A DNA stretch of 64,000 nt from Fuerstiella sp. (GTDB lineage Bacteria; Planctomycetota; Planctomycetia; Planctomycetales; Planctomycetaceae), in the NCBI GenBank assembly GCA_022447225.1, contig JAKVAZ010000011.1, positions 203,956 to 267,955 of the forward strand. Reading direction: 5' to 3'. Each line of letters starts with the position of its first letter. The stretch's first letter is position 1. Below, piece after piece: positions 1-9,947 of this stretch. Made by a program: the position numbers and the translations under genes. The notes under the pieces were generated by a model that saw nothing but the letters and a program-made list of their open reading frames with translations, was not told where the DNA came from and searched no databases.

Positions 1-1
1 G

Positions 2-2857
2 GCTGTCCCTGCGTCAGCGACCAGTTTGGATTTGGCGGGGACCGTGGAACTGGCTGAAGCACTGGAACTTAAGCTTTCCGGGACCTGCAATCTTACCACC
101 GGAGCATGGTCGATCGGTGGACAACTGGACGACGTTTCTGTCGATCAGAAATTATTTGATCTGGTACAAAACACAAGTCCTCGGCTGCGCAGCGAATTTC
201 AACGGGTGGATCGTCAGTTCCATGACCTGTTGCCTCATCTGTCAGGTGCTGCTGAGGACCGGAATTCCGCTCTGCTGAATGGACGCGATGCTACGAACGC
301 TGTGCAATTCCAGGGGAGCATGGATGTTGAATTCGACATTGGGCAGCAACCCGCAGATCAGGTACCTGTGTTTAACCTGCTGGTGGATGTTCGGGACGGG
401 CAGGTATCGGTTCCCGGACTGCCTGTTCGACTGACGGAGATGCGGGCGGAATTTTTCGCAAACAACCAGCAGGTAATTTTGCGAGTTCCACATTCACGTT
501 GTGAGAATGCCCGGTTGAGCGGCCGGTTTAGACTGAGTACGGAGCCTGGAGCTGCACCGCCGACGGGTTCATTTGAGGTGGCCGATTTTCACGTAAGTCC
601 ACAACTAAAAAATTTGTGTCCCCCGATGCTGCACAGACTGTTCAACCATTTTCAGCCGGATTTTCTGATCTCCGGAAACGGTCAGCTGGCACAGGGACGT
701 GACGGCAAATGGATGTTCAGGGATCTGGAAGCCAGGGTCACTCAGGGCCGGTTACTGCATTATCGCTTCCAATATCCGCTCACTGACATTCAGGCAAAAC
801 TTTTTCAGGTGCCTCCGGCCCGTACGAACGGGAAAATTGTGATTGGTGTGTCGGAGGCCACCGGAATTGCCGGTGGACATCCGTGGAAGGCGACTGGCTG
901 GTGGGAGAATCCGGGACCTGCCGTGAAATCTCATTTTGAGCTGGATGTGGTTGATTTCCCTCTGGACGGACGATTTCGTGCGGCGCTGCAACCCAACGCA
1001 GGAAAGGTGCTCGAAGCACTGAATCTCACCGGGAAGGCGACAGCTCGGCTGTATTTTGACAGACCGGAGGGACTCGGCAGAAAAACTCGAATGAGAATAG
1101 ATGGTCGTGTCGACGACGCCTCTGCCCGGTTCGCAGCGTTTCCGTTTCAGATTGAAGATCTGCACGGGCAGGTCAGATTCGATTCCCGAAACGCACAATG
1201 GGACTTCGACGAACTTCAGGGACGCCACGACAACACAAAGATTGTGGGATTCGGACAGTTCAGTGGTCTTCCTGCGCCCGGAGTCCTTGAGCTGACAGTG
1301 GGAGCAGAACTGCTGTCTCTGGATTCGGACCTTTATAATGCTCTGCCGGATTCTCAGCAGCAGCTCTGGCAGATGCTGGATCCTTCCGGACTGTGCGATC
1401 TGACTGCAATGATCCACTGGACCGCTGCACCGGGACAGCGGCCGGTTGTCCATTTCCCGGCAGATTCTCCTATCCGAATCTACAACGGGCGAATTCGCCC
1501 CGGCCCATTTCCGTATGATATGGATGTGGAAGAGGCCATTGTCAGTTTCGATCCGAATGATCCTCGATTCAGTGGTGTCTGTTACTGCGACATCCATTCG
1601 TTCAAAGCAAGTCACGACGACGCTCCGATTGTCGCGACCGGATGGGCAAAGACTGACATAGTTGGAAACTGGCAGGTCCACCTGGATCACCTGACTGCCA
1701 GTCAGTTATCACCGGATGATAAGTTACGGTCGGCACTGCCGGACTCGTGGGAAGAGATCCTGGCCCGCCTTCATCGGAAGGGACGGGTTTCAATCATTGA
1801 CTCCGAACTGGACTTCCGGGGCAGCCGGGAACCGGACAGCGGAGTCACGGCTGCATGGAATATGAATCTGGACCTCCACGACTGCGCCTTGAATGCCGGT
1901 CTCGATCTGACCGAAGTGTCAGGAAGTCTGACAGCATCAGGAACATGGGACGGAATGCACCTGAAAAATCAGGGCACGATTCGCATGGAAACAACCCGTG
2001 TACTTGACATGCCACTGACACGAATTCGCGGTCCTTATTCCATTGCAGATGCCAGACTCGTGCTTGGCAACGAGGATGTCCTTCAGTCAGGTCAGCCGCT
2101 TCAGGCAGACCGAGAGGAACGGATAACCGCACAGGCCTACGGTGGAACACTGTTCGTCGATGCTCTCGTCGACAATCGGCCCGGCAGCGGTTATGTACTG
2201 TTGGCTGAGGTCCAGGATGCATCTTTGCAGGATTTTGCCGGTGAACATCTGGATCGGGCCGGTCAGCTACAGGGTAAAGTGGCGGCATGGCTGGCTTTGA
2301 AGGGCGACGGTGACTCCGCTGAAGACATGAAGGGCAGCGGTCAGCTGGAAATCAGTCCTGCTGCGCTGTACGACCTGCCTGTGATTCTCAAGTTGCTGCA
2401 GGCGTTTACCAGCTTCACACCAGGCAGTCCCACCGCATTCGACTATGCGATGCTGTCATTCGATGTTGCCGAAAAACAGTTTCAATTCAAACGCATCGAT
2501 CTGGTTGGTGAATCGATAGCGCTGCGTGGGCGCGGCAGTGTCGGATTTGAAGGTGACGTGTGGCTCGACTTTTATTCGCGTCCCGCCAGGCTGCGGCGAT
2601 CATCGCTGCCGCTGGGAAATCTGTTTAGTAATCTGGTGGGTAATGTCGCGACGCAATGGGCGAAAGTGACTGTGCGGGGTACTACGGAACGTCCGTGGGC
2701 AACATTGGACCCGACAGCACAGCTGGACGATTCGGTCAGACAGTTTCTTAATGCATTCAACCCGGTCCCGGGTAATGCGCCCAGGCTGAATGTACCGAGG
2801 GTCTTACCGTTTGCCGGCTCTCCCATGACATTCGGCCCGTTTCCGTTTCGGAGATAA
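2..2857 (+). CDS. AsmA-like envelope protein, 3' part (5' end outside window)
   Basis: The reading frame is open back to the first base, so the true start lies upstream and about 951 codons of the C-terminal part are present. The sequence alternates short beta-strand-like stretches with few Cys or charged clusters, as in the large AsmA/TamB/DUF3971 proteins that bridge the periplasm. The last 250 residues (from about 'GSGQLEISPAALYDLP') carry the AsmA-like C-terminal pattern: a strand-rich block ending in 'VRGTTERPWATLDPTAQL', followed by a short tail rich in Pro and Asn. Known relatives anchor in the inner membrane and move or sense lipids at the outer membrane; that role is inferred here. 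The N-terminal anchor is not visible. Family certain to about 0.8, exact function unknown. Confidence 0.8.
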   Translation, partial: AVPASATSLDLAGTVELAEALELKLSGTCNLTTGAWSIGGQLDDVSVDQKLFDLVQNTSPRLRSEFQRVDRQFHDLLPHLSGAAEDRNSALLNGRDATNAVQFQGSMDVEFDIGQQPADQVPVFNLLVDVRDGQVSVPGLPVRLTEMRAEFFANNQQVILRVPHSRCENARLSGRFRLSTEPGAAPPTGSFEVADFHVSPQLKNLCPPMLHRLFNHFQPDFLISGNGQLAQGRDGKWMFRDLEARVTQGRLLHYRFQYPLTDIQAKLFQVPPARTNGKIVIGVSEATGIAGGHPWKATGWWENPGPAVKSHFELDVVDFPLDGRFRAALQPNAGKVLEALNLTGKATARLYFDRPEGLGRKTRMRIDGRVDDASARFAAFPFQIEDLHGQVRFDSRNAQWDFDELQGRHDNTKIVGFGQFSGLPAPGVLELTVGAELLSLDSDLYNALPDSQQQLWQMLDPSGLCDLTAMIHWTAAPGQRPVVHFPADSPIRIYNGRIRPGPFPYDMDVEEAIVSFDPNDPRFSGVCYCDIHSFKASHDDAPIVATGWAKTDIVGNWQVHLDHLTASQLSPDDKLRSALPDSWEEILARLHRKGRVSIIDSELDFRGSREPDSGVTAAWNMNLDLHDCALNAGLDLTEVSGSLTASGTWDGMHLKNQGTIRMETTRVLDMPLTRIRGPYSIADARLVLGNEDVLQSGQPLQADREERITAQAYGGTLFVDALVDNRPGSGYVLLAEVQDASLQDFAGEHLDRAGQLQGKVAAWLALKGDGDSAEDMKGSGQLEISPAALYDLPVILKLLQAFTSFTPGSPTAFDYAMLSFDVAEKQFQFKRIDLVGESIALRGRGSVGFEGDVWLDFYSRPARLRRSSLPLGNLFSNLVGNVATQWAKVTVRGTTERPWATLDPTAQLDDSVRQFLNAFNPVPGNAPRLNVPRVLPFAGSPMTFGPFPFRR

Positions 2858-3102
2858 CGATCCCCGAAAAATTCACGATTCAGGACGGATGCAAAGACCC
2901 GCTTCGGATCAAAAGACTGATCTTCAGCGCCTGGCATGTGCCCGGTCCGGGCCTTTCCGTGTTGATCCGGTATATCGGAGAAGTTGCGCTGTCGGCACCG
3001 GTGATGGTGTTGTCTGCCGTTGTCCTGCCAGCAATGAACCTGACCGGTGTGAACTCATCTGATGAAAAACCAGGACGAAGCGAATGAAGCCTGCGACATG
3101 CT

Positions 3103-3693
3103 TTACTGTGGGGCCTGTGGCTTGTTTGGCTCTGTTTCTGCGGGTTTAAGCAATTTGCTGTAGCGCTTCCGGAACTTAGCCATTTTTGGATCGATGACGA
3201 CTCGACAGTATCCCTGATTAGGATTCAGGTTGTAGTAATTTTGGTGATAGTCTTCTGCGGGATAGAATTTTTTCAGTTCTTCCAGCGTCGTGACAATCGG
3301 GTCACGGAATACTCCCGAATCATCAAGCGTTTTGATGATGTCGGCTGCGACCGCCTTCTGTTGGCTGCTGTTGAAGAAGACTGCTGATCGGTACTGTGTG
3401 CCGCTGTCTGCTCCCTGGCGGTTCAGTGTCGTGGGATCGTGTGTGTGAAAAAAAATGTCCAGGACCTGTTCAAATGAAATAACATCCGGACTGAATTCGA
3501 TTCGAATCACTTCTGCGTGTCCGGTGTCACCTCTGCAAATCTGTTCATAAGTGGGATTGGGAACTGTTCCGCCGGTGTAACCCGACGTCACGCTGGTGAC
3601 TCCGCGCACTCTCAGAAAAACGGCTTCGGTACACCAAAAACAGCCACCGCCCAGTATTGCGACCTGTTTGTTTGATTTTTCTTCAGTAGCCAT
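3103..3693 (-). CDS. msrA: Peptide methionine (S)-S-oxide reductase MsrA
   Basis: Reduces the S epimer of methionine sulfoxide in oxidised proteins, and free MetSO, back to methionine in the cytoplasm. The catalytic motif GGCFWCTE is at residues 16-23, with the nucleophile Cys at about 18. The family landmarks 'GYTGG', 'GHAEVIRIEF' and 'YHQNYYNLNPNQGYC' follow in order; the last carries the recycling Cys region. At 196 residues it is a normal single-domain MsrA, with no MsrB fusion and no signal peptide. An AGGA ribosome site lies 8 bases before the ATG. The last 20 residues are Pro/Glu/Lys-rich and probably disordered. The active site is Cys, not selenocysteine. It stands alone between the AsmA-like gene and the phosphate transporter. 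Confidence 0.95.
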   Translation of the reverse strand: MATEEKSNKQVAILGGGCFWCTEAVFLRVRGVTSVTSGYTGGTVPNPTYEQICRGDTGHAEVIRIEFSPDVISFEQVLDIFFHTHDPTTLNRQGADSGTQYRSAVFFNSSQQKAVAADIIKTLDDSGVFRDPIVTTLEELKKFYPAEDYHQNYYNLNPNQGYCRVVIDPKMAKFRKRYSKLLKPAETEPNKPQAPQ

Positions 3694-3913
3694 GGAGACG
3701 TCCTAAACTGATAGTTGGTAACCAGGGCCGAAGGGTCCTGCAGATTTCGATCCGTCGGGAACATGTTACTGATGCAGCTCGATTGCCGGCACCTTGTTTG
3801 ACGACGGTTCAGCATACACGACGATCGGTGTCGCGCTAAGACACGCCTTTTGTGGAAGTCACAAACAAAGAGGAGTCTGTTCCCACCAGGTTCACTGACC
3901 GAGAAGCGTTTGA

Positions 3914-5596
3914 TCATTTCTCCCCGGACACAATTTCGGCAATATTCCAGGAATGGTCGACAACTCTTGAGTATGCGTTCAGTGCCGCCAGAAACGCAAC
4001 GCTGACAACCGGGGCTGTTGTGCCCGCTGACAGCTCATCCAGGTGACCTCGTCGGAGCTGTTTGACTTCGGATCCAATCCGTTTGGCCATATTCTCTGTT
4101 TTTGTCAGGACATTGCGGTTTTCCTGAACCATTGCTTCATTGACCGCACCCACGTAGTCGGACAGTTGCACATTGAGTTGATTAAGCTCACGACGCTGTT
4201 TTTCGCTGAATCGATGCCCGTTTTGACGCAGCTTTCGATCAAACTTGTCCAGATCCACAATGTAGTCACTGATCGACTCATATTCATCGGCCATTCGTAG
4301 CTGGCCACGAGCTTCGTCAGCGACAGTATGTGGAATATTGGCCGACAGCAGGTTGGTGACGAATTCGGTCACTTCATCCTGAATTGAATCGAGTACCTGT
4401 TCCCGGTGACGGAGTCGATCCGCCATGGCCTTGTCCGGATTATTTTGCTGCCGCAGTTCGTGCAGCCATTCGAGCATGCGGCTGCATCCGGTTCCCATCT
4501 TCTCAATCTCACGTCGCGATTGCTCAATCGCCAGCAGTGGAGTTTCCAGCATACGAATATCGAGATCTGTGAGGCGTGGTTTTTCCTTGAATTCTTTTGC
4601 CGGAACAATCCAGGTCAGCAGTTTCACCAGCATCGGAGCAATCGGCAGGAACAGGATTGTATTTGCGACATTAAATACGGTGTGAGTTGCAGCAATCGCG
4701 GCTGTACGATTCGGGTAAGTGGCATCGCCGTCTTTGAGAATCAGTTCGTTCACATCAACATCGATCATTGTCTGAATCAATTGAATGTACCACTGGAAGA
4801 TGAATGTGATCCACAGGACGCCGATCAGGTTAAAAATTACGTGAAAGTAGGCCGCACGACGTGCATTTGTCGTTGCGCCGAGTGACGCCAGCAGGGCCGT
4901 AATTGTTGTACCGATGTTCTCACCTAGCACCAGTGCAGCCGCTGTTTCGTAAGAGATGACTCCCTGTGTTGCCAGTGAGATGGTAATCGCAAGTGTGGCA
5001 GAGGAAGATTGCACCAGCGTTGTGAGCACACATCCGGCAAAGGCACACTGCAGGACTCCGAAGTAACTGTCGGCCTGAAACCTCTGGAACCAGCTCTTGA
5101 AGTCCGGGGTGTCCCTGATAATTGTGCAGGCCTCCTTCATGAGTTCCAGGCCAAAGAACACCATTCCCACGCCCATCAGGGCCATTGCCCAGTAGCGCCA
5201 GCGATCACTTTTTGCAAACAGATTTACGAAGGCTGAAGCACCAAGAATCGGCAAACCGTATTTGCCGATTTTCAGGACAAGAATCCACCCGGTGATCGTG
5301 GTTCCGATATTGGCACCCATGATGACCCCCACGGCCTGGGTCAGCTGCATCAGTCCACTGTTGACGAACCCGACCACCATCACGGTTGTGATCGAACTGG
5401 ACTGAACCACACATGTCACAATCACGCCCACAATCGTGGCCATAATACGGTTGTTCGTTACGGCACTGATCATGCGTCGCAGGCTGGCACCTGCCACAGC
5501 CTGCATCCCATCGGACATGTTTTTCATGCCAAGCAGAAACAGTCCCAGCCCGCCGACCAGTTCACAGGTCAACTGGAACAGGTGCGTGATGTCCAT
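3914..5596 (-). CDS. Na+/phosphate cotransporter with C-terminal PhoU-like domain
   Basis: Sodium-driven phosphate uptake protein of the NptA/SLC34 type. Two inverted repeats are visible, each with the signature QSSS (residues about 64-67 and 196-199) and a GxNIGTT motif ('GANIGTTITG', 'GENIGTTITA'), all in an eight- to nine-helix membrane region spanning residues 10-330. Residues 350-545 are a charged helical bundle that fits the PhoU-like regulatory domain common in bacterial members. The length (560 aa) is typical. There is no good Shine-Dalgarno at the ATG: the nearest GGAGG is 18 bases away, so initiation may be weak or the start imperfectly defined. A triple TTAACA-type repeat lies just upstream (separate entry), suggesting control by phosphate starvation. 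Confidence 0.92.
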   Translation of the reverse strand: MDITHLFQLTCELVGGLGLFLLGMKNMSDGMQAVAGASLRRMISAVTNNRIMATIVGVIVTCVVQSSSITTVMVVGFVNSGLMQLTQAVGVIMGANIGTTITGWILVLKIGKYGLPILGASAFVNLFAKSDRWRYWAMALMGVGMVFFGLELMKEACTIIRDTPDFKSWFQRFQADSYFGVLQCAFAGCVLTTLVQSSSATLAITISLATQGVISYETAAALVLGENIGTTITALLASLGATTNARRAAYFHVIFNLIGVLWITFIFQWYIQLIQTMIDVDVNELILKDGDATYPNRTAAIAATHTVFNVANTILFLPIAPMLVKLLTWIVPAKEFKEKPRLTDLDIRMLETPLLAIEQSRREIEKMGTGCSRMLEWLHELRQQNNPDKAMADRLRHREQVLDSIQDEVTEFVTNLLSANIPHTVADEARGQLRMADEYESISDYIVDLDKFDRKLRQNGHRFSEKQRRELNQLNVQLSDYVGAVNEAMVQENRNVLTKTENMAKRIGSEVKQLRRGHLDELSAGTTAPVVSVAFLAALNAYSRVVDHSWNIAEIVSGEK

Positions 5597-5957
5597 GGAA
5601 TTGACGACGGTGCACCTCCGAAATGTGTTAAGAAAATGTTAGGATATGTTAAGGCGGGGATTGTGTCGGGAGATGGGCTGAGTTGCAATCCGGGCTGCTC
5701 ACACTCTGGAAAGATGGGAGGATTCAGATGTCGAATGAATTTAGGGCACCTGTCCGCGCAACCCGCCGGAGCTTTTCAGCGTCTGACGCGACCTGGGTTT
5801 AGCAATACTGTGTTCGGAAAATGAGCGATGGTGTTGTCTATGCTGGTCGAAGATGTGGCAGGTTCATGCCCTGCCGCGAACACGCCGTTCGCGATGGTAT
5901 GCACTGAGTGTGAAGATCTTTCGAACGGGATAAGCATTCGGATCACACCGGGAATCA
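5597..5957. other. Intergenic region between EccC-like gene and phosphate transporter
   Basis: About 360 bases with no supported gene. It holds the Pho-box-like repeats at its left end. The rest has short overlapping open frames on both strands without ribosome sites or recognisable protein sequence. No rho-independent terminator with a T-run was seen after the EccC-like gene. Confidence 0.6.
5626..5653 (-). promoter_or_regulatory. Pho-box-like triple direct repeat upstream of the phosphate cotransporter
   Basis: Read on the minus strand, three copies of (C)TTAACA-like heptamers (CTTAACA, CCTAACA, CTTAACA) occur with 10 and 11 base periods, ending 30 bases before the ATG of the Na/Pi cotransporter. 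Pho-regulon response regulators (PhoB, PhoP) bind direct repeats of TTAACA- or CTGTCAT-like units once per helical turn, so spacing, sequence and target gene all agree. Binding is inferred. No clear -10/-35 was assigned. Confidence 0.45.
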
Positions 5958-8900
5958 TTACTCGATTTTCAGCGATTCGATATCCATTCCTGATCCGCAA
6001 TCGCGGGAACGCCGGTTGACGACCTGCGTCAGCCACGATTCGGTCGGCCATGCAAATGGTCGGAATTTCTCCACCGTGCCTGTCTGGTCCTGATACAACA
6101 ATGCCCGGCCTGGACCCAGACTGGCCGCGACAGGTGAATCGACAAGACTGGCTGAATCTGTCTGGTTCATTCGCAGGATGATCCTGTTTTCAAATTCCCT
6201 CAGCAGAGAACTTGTCAGCCATCGCATCGCATTATTGAACGTGTCGGCCCACACCACCACATGAATTCCGACCAGTGGACCGCGACGAATCAGGTCAGTG
6301 AACATTGACGACGGTGTTTCTGTTTTCGGTTCCCCAAAATTCCCCAGACCGAAGTTATCGTCTTCTCGCTTCAATTCACGGAACTGCCCGATGTCCCGGA
6401 TGATCAGCAGAACATCGGCTGTCTGTGCATGGTCAGCCAGTTGTTCACGGCGTTGCAGTTCCCTGACGCTCGCCTGAATCACATCGACACACGCATCTGC
6501 GGTATGCAGTTTGATTCCCGGAGCAGCACCGGAAGCTGCCAGCTGTTTGAACCGCTCTGTCGATTCTTCATGTCGACTGCTGTGCAGTACAGTGACGTTT
6601 GCTTTGGTGTCTGCTTCGGCACAGGCACTTAATGCGATTAATCCCAGTATACGGTCGATGAGGAGTTCATCCTGGCCGACGAGCAGCAGATTTTGTCCGG
6701 CTGATCTGCGTAGTTCGATATGTGTTGGTGCACTGATCGCGACCGGTTCGCCCAGCCAGAGCGGCCTCGTGTCAATACTCTGACGAGTTGCATCCGACAC
6801 GGTACTGAATGTCGCCTGCAGCGGGCCACACTGTTCCACCGTAGGAGTGACATTACCGTCAAAGACAATCATTGACGATTCACCGTCAGGCAGGTCCGAG
6901 CGATTGTTGAGCTGTCGGATCATGTCCTCGCGAATTTCTTCTTCCAGCCAGGCAATTTGAAACGGATGATTACCCTCTTTAAGTCCGTTGGCATCGTTGT
7001 AGATTGCTTCACCAGGTCGCGTCAGCAATCGAGCAGCCGCATTTTCATCGCTGAGAATCAAATGTGCGTCACTGTCACTGCACTGTAAAGCGACGCGGAC
7101 CGCCACCTGACCCATGGTACTGCGGGCGAGCGAGTAGGCTCCACCCAGCGTCTGTGAACCCAGCATGACATGGATTCCAAATGCACGCCCCTGACGAATA
7201 AGTCGATCCAGCAGCAGAGATGCTCTGGACGCGATGCGATCTTCTGCAACGAAGAACTCCTGAAATTCGTCAATCAACAGCAGCAGGCGTGGCATCGTTT
7301 CCCCCGGATACTCCTTTCGAAACGACGGCAGATCCTGAATTCCGCGTGATCGAAACAAGTCTCCTCGTTCCTGCAGGATCACGTCGAGTCGTTCCAGAAC
7401 ACTCAATCCGAATTCCCGGTCGCTCTCAATCGCCACTACGCGGGCATGCGGCAGTCGGTTAGCAGCATAGGTGCGAAACTCGACGCCCTTCTTGAAGTCG
7501 ATAAGATAAAATCGGATCTCCGCCGGACTGTAATGCAGCGCCAGGTTTGTGATTACGATATGCAGAAATGTTGATTTCCCGGATCCGGTCTTACCGGCCA
7601 CCAGGACATGTTGTGATGTTCCTCTCCCCAGTCTCATGTATTGCAGGCGCGCTGCACCGGCTCGTCCGATGGGCAGGTCAATACTTTCGGCGGTGCTCTG
7701 CTTCCAGATGGCATCCTGACGCGGGGCAATGCGGCGGAAACTCACTTCAACACGGCGTGCGTTTTTCGACTTTTCTCCGACTGCCTTTACGATGTTGACG
7801 AAGTCCGTGGCAGTCGGTTCCGGAACGGGTTCAAACAGAAGTGATTCCGGAAGCTCCCTTGTCGGAACTACCGTTTGATTCCGTACGCGGAAAGCTGCTA
7901 GGTTCCCCAGCATGTCCTCCATATCGATTCCCGTCGGACCGGCGAGCGATGGATTCCAGGCAATCATGGTGTATACACCGCAGCTGGGCCCACTGGTCAG
8001 AATGGAGGAAAGGTGACGGACAGATTCCTCGGAAAATGCCTGCGGAAAGTCGGCCACAACAACGAAGTGATACGGTTCCGCCACCTCATCAGCAGATTTG
8101 TTGTATTCTTCGATCGTTGAGAACTCACTTCGAAGATAGGTCTGGAAGACGTTCTCCATGTGTTCTGTTGTTTTACGCAGCTGACTTCGAATTTGTGACT
8201 CGTCAGTCCGAATCCGGCTGTGAATCAGTAGATCATCGTAGTCGGTCAGATGCATCATCGCGGAGAAACTCTGACCCAGGCCCACCGGATCGATCAGAGT
8301 CAGGCGAATACGACCGGGTGGTATCAGTGTGAGCAGTCGCAGAATTTGAGTTCTCAGGAAACTCAGAGCAGCTTCACGACCGGCTGAATCATGTTTCACC
8401 AGAATTGAGGAGTCGTCGGGGAACGTCAGAATTGCCGGCATCTCCATACACAGATTCGTTGTCGATGGCTGTGCAGCAGATTCCGGTGCCTTTGGAAGAG
8501 TGACCAGCAGATCGCCGGGTGACATTGCCGATGGCATTTGCTCCGGTGCGTTCCATTCGGTGTCGTGCAGCGACGGCCAGCGGTGACCGCGCAGGCCGGT
8601 CTGCATGGATTCCTGGGTTAGCTGACGGACAGTCGACAGCTGTTGATTCCACTGTTCAGTCAGTCGATCGGCCGTGGCCCGTGTTTTCTGAGTCTCTCCA
8701 TCCAATTCACTGTTGCAGACGGTCTGCCGTTCTGTGATACGTAATGAGGTCTGCTGAGCGATTCGCTGCTGTTTGCTGCTTTGTTGTTCATCGATACGCT
8801 GTAGTTCTGCGATCGTGTGTTGTTGAAGTCGTTCGGAATGATCTTCAGTTGCTAACTGAAGATCATTCCGAATCCGTTCAATCTTTTCTTCCAGAATGGT

Positions 8901-9947
8901 TCGCTGAGTAGCCGTTCGCTGCCGGATGACAGCGGTCTTTTGTTTGCGCTGTTGAGCAATGTTCTTTGTCCATTTGTCGGCAACGTCTTCCATCCGGAGC
9001 AGCCGTTGCTGTGAACGCTGTTTCCACTGCCCCCTGAGACTTCGGGCATTACTGAAGTTTTGCAGCATGCGTCCGAAACCGGCGCGAAGTTGATTCTGAA
9101 CGATTGTCAGGCAGGTCACAGAAACGAAGGATGCAGCTGCGCAACCGCACAGTCCCGCAATCAGCATCCATTGCCAGTCCGGAGACGCCAAATCAGGGTT
9201 GAGCAGGCTGCCGGGTTGTACCTTGATCAGCAGAACCGGAACAAAGACAAGCAGAGCCGGCACCAGTGACAGGAACCATAGATGTTTGCCGCAAATCCAC
9301 CGTGGCAGTGGTTTCGATTCCAGTCGACCGGCCTCCGCCAGCAGTTCGTCTCCGGACTTACGAATGACATCCGACAGGCTGGCATCATCTGTGCTGAAGG
9401 ATTCCGGCGAAGGTGTCTCAATCTGTACTGATGTACGGCACTCGGCTAAAAACTGATGTGTCCGATTGATTTGTTTTTCCAGCACATCGAAACGTTGCTC
9501 CATGGCACGTTTCCGGCTGTGGAAAGTGTCTTTATCGCGTTCCAGTCGGTCGATCGGACTATCAGTGACATCGTCCAGTACTGACTGCAGAACCCACAAC
9601 TCATTCTGTTCCTGTTCGGCAAGGCGCAGCAACTGTTCTGTGATTTCGCTGATTTGAATTTCGGAAGTTTGTGTCTGCTGTGCACGAAAGGATTCGGCCT
9701 GACTATGCCGGTCAAGCTGCAGTGTTTTGCGCTGTTGTTCAGCCCATATCTGCAGATTACGAGTTTCCTGGCGCAGCTGGGCTGTCTCCTGCTGCCGGAT
9801 TTCGTGCAGACGTTGTTTTCTGATTCCCTCAAATCCTGAGAGTTGTGTCTGGAGTTCTGCCAGATCTGTCCGTGCCGTTTCACAGACAGAGACAGCCCGA
9901 GTCAGAATCTCAAGCTGCCGCTGCATCATGTTCTCATTTAGTTTCAT
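5958..9947 (-). CDS. EccC-like FtsK/SpoIIIE ATPase of a type VII secretion-like system
   Basis: Large membrane-anchored ATPase of 1329 residues. Residues 1-210 are Gln/Glu/Arg-rich coiled coil. Two membrane helices follow at about 222-242 and 259-281, then a second coiled coil at 300-450, and three RecA-like modules. The first module (about 500-700) is degenerate. The central one has Walker A GKTGSGKS at 785-792 and Walker B LLLLIDEF at 888-895 plus the FtsK-type 'SQTLGGA' sensor. The third (about 1070-1320) has lost Walker A. Two TM helices and tandem modules with one canonical site match EccC/EssC rather than DNA-pumping FtsK, which has four TMs and a gamma domain. It is the last gene of a minus-strand cluster starting with a WXG100 protein, so a role in exporting that protein is inferred. 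The long coiled coils are unusual for EccC. Confidence 0.82.
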   Translation of the reverse strand: MKLNENMMQRQLEILTRAVSVCETARTDLAELQTQLSGFEGIRKQRLHEIRQQETAQLRQETRNLQIWAEQQRKTLQLDRHSQAESFRAQQTQTSEIQISEITEQLLRLAEQEQNELWVLQSVLDDVTDSPIDRLERDKDTFHSRKRAMEQRFDVLEKQINRTHQFLAECRTSVQIETPSPESFSTDDASLSDVIRKSGDELLAEAGRLESKPLPRWICGKHLWFLSLVPALLVFVPVLLIKVQPGSLLNPDLASPDWQWMLIAGLCGCAAASFVSVTCLTIVQNQLRAGFGRMLQNFSNARSLRGQWKQRSQQRLLRMEDVADKWTKNIAQQRKQKTAVIRQRTATQRTILEEKIERIRNDLQLATEDHSERLQQHTIAELQRIDEQQSSKQQRIAQQTSLRITERQTVCNSELDGETQKTRATADRLTEQWNQQLSTVRQLTQESMQTGLRGHRWPSLHDTEWNAPEQMPSAMSPGDLLVTLPKAPESAAQPSTTNLCMEMPAILTFPDDSSILVKHDSAGREAALSFLRTQILRLLTLIPPGRIRLTLIDPVGLGQSFSAMMHLTDYDDLLIHSRIRTDESQIRSQLRKTTEHMENVFQTYLRSEFSTIEEYNKSADEVAEPYHFVVVADFPQAFSEESVRHLSSILTSGPSCGVYTMIAWNPSLAGPTGIDMEDMLGNLAAFRVRNQTVVPTRELPESLLFEPVPEPTATDFVNIVKAVGEKSKNARRVEVSFRRIAPRQDAIWKQSTAESIDLPIGRAGAARLQYMRLGRGTSQHVLVAGKTGSGKSTFLHIVITNLALHYSPAEIRFYLIDFKKGVEFRTYAANRLPHARVVAIESDREFGLSVLERLDVILQERGDLFRSRGIQDLPSFRKEYPGETMPRLLLLIDEFQEFFVAEDRIASRASLLLDRLIRQGRAFGIHVMLGSQTLGGAYSLARSTMGQVAVRVALQCSDSDAHLILSDENAAARLLTRPGEAIYNDANGLKEGNHPFQIAWLEEEIREDMIRQLNNRSDLPDGESSMIVFDGNVTPTVEQCGPLQATFSTVSDATRQSIDTRPLWLGEPVAISAPTHIELRRSAGQNLLLVGQDELLIDRILGLIALSACAEADTKANVTVLHSSRHEESTERFKQLAASGAAPGIKLHTADACVDVIQASVRELQRREQLADHAQTADVLLIIRDIGQFRELKREDDNFGLGNFGEPKTETPSSMFTDLIRRGPLVGIHVVVWADTFNNAMRWLTSSLLREFENRIILRMNQTDSASLVDSPVAASLGPGRALLYQDQTGTVEKFRPFAWPTESWLTQVVNRRSRDCGSGMDIESLKIE
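8833..8873. repeat. Perfect 19-bp inverted repeat with 3-base loop inside the EccC-like gene
   Basis: The left arm (8833-8851) and right arm (8855-8873) are exact reverse complements, separated by only GCT. The repeat lies in the second coiled-coil coding region and encodes, without breaking the frame, the stretch around IRNDLQLATEDHSER. The messenger would fold into a 19-bp hairpin. Such a long perfect palindrome is not expected by chance in a window this size. Confidence 0.95.

Noticed and set aside
1487..1500. 14-base palindrome GGGCGAATTCGCCC in the AsmA-like gene
   Set aside because: Several palindromes of this length are expected by chance in 64 kb.
752..1690. A 312-residue minus-strand open frame inside the AsmA-like gene
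   Set aside because: Entirely opposite a real coding frame, with Arg/Ser-rich composition and no ribosome site; a shadow frame.
2858..3102. A start-less plus-strand frame after the AsmA-like gene ('GLSVLIRYIGEVALSAPVMVLSAVVLPAM')
   Set aside because: Hydrophobic but lacks a start with a ribosome site and has no family resemblance; could be a small membrane peptide but too weak to call.
3103..3693. MsrA as a second selenoprotein
   Set aside because: The catalytic residue is encoded as Cys (GCFWC) with no in-frame TGA.
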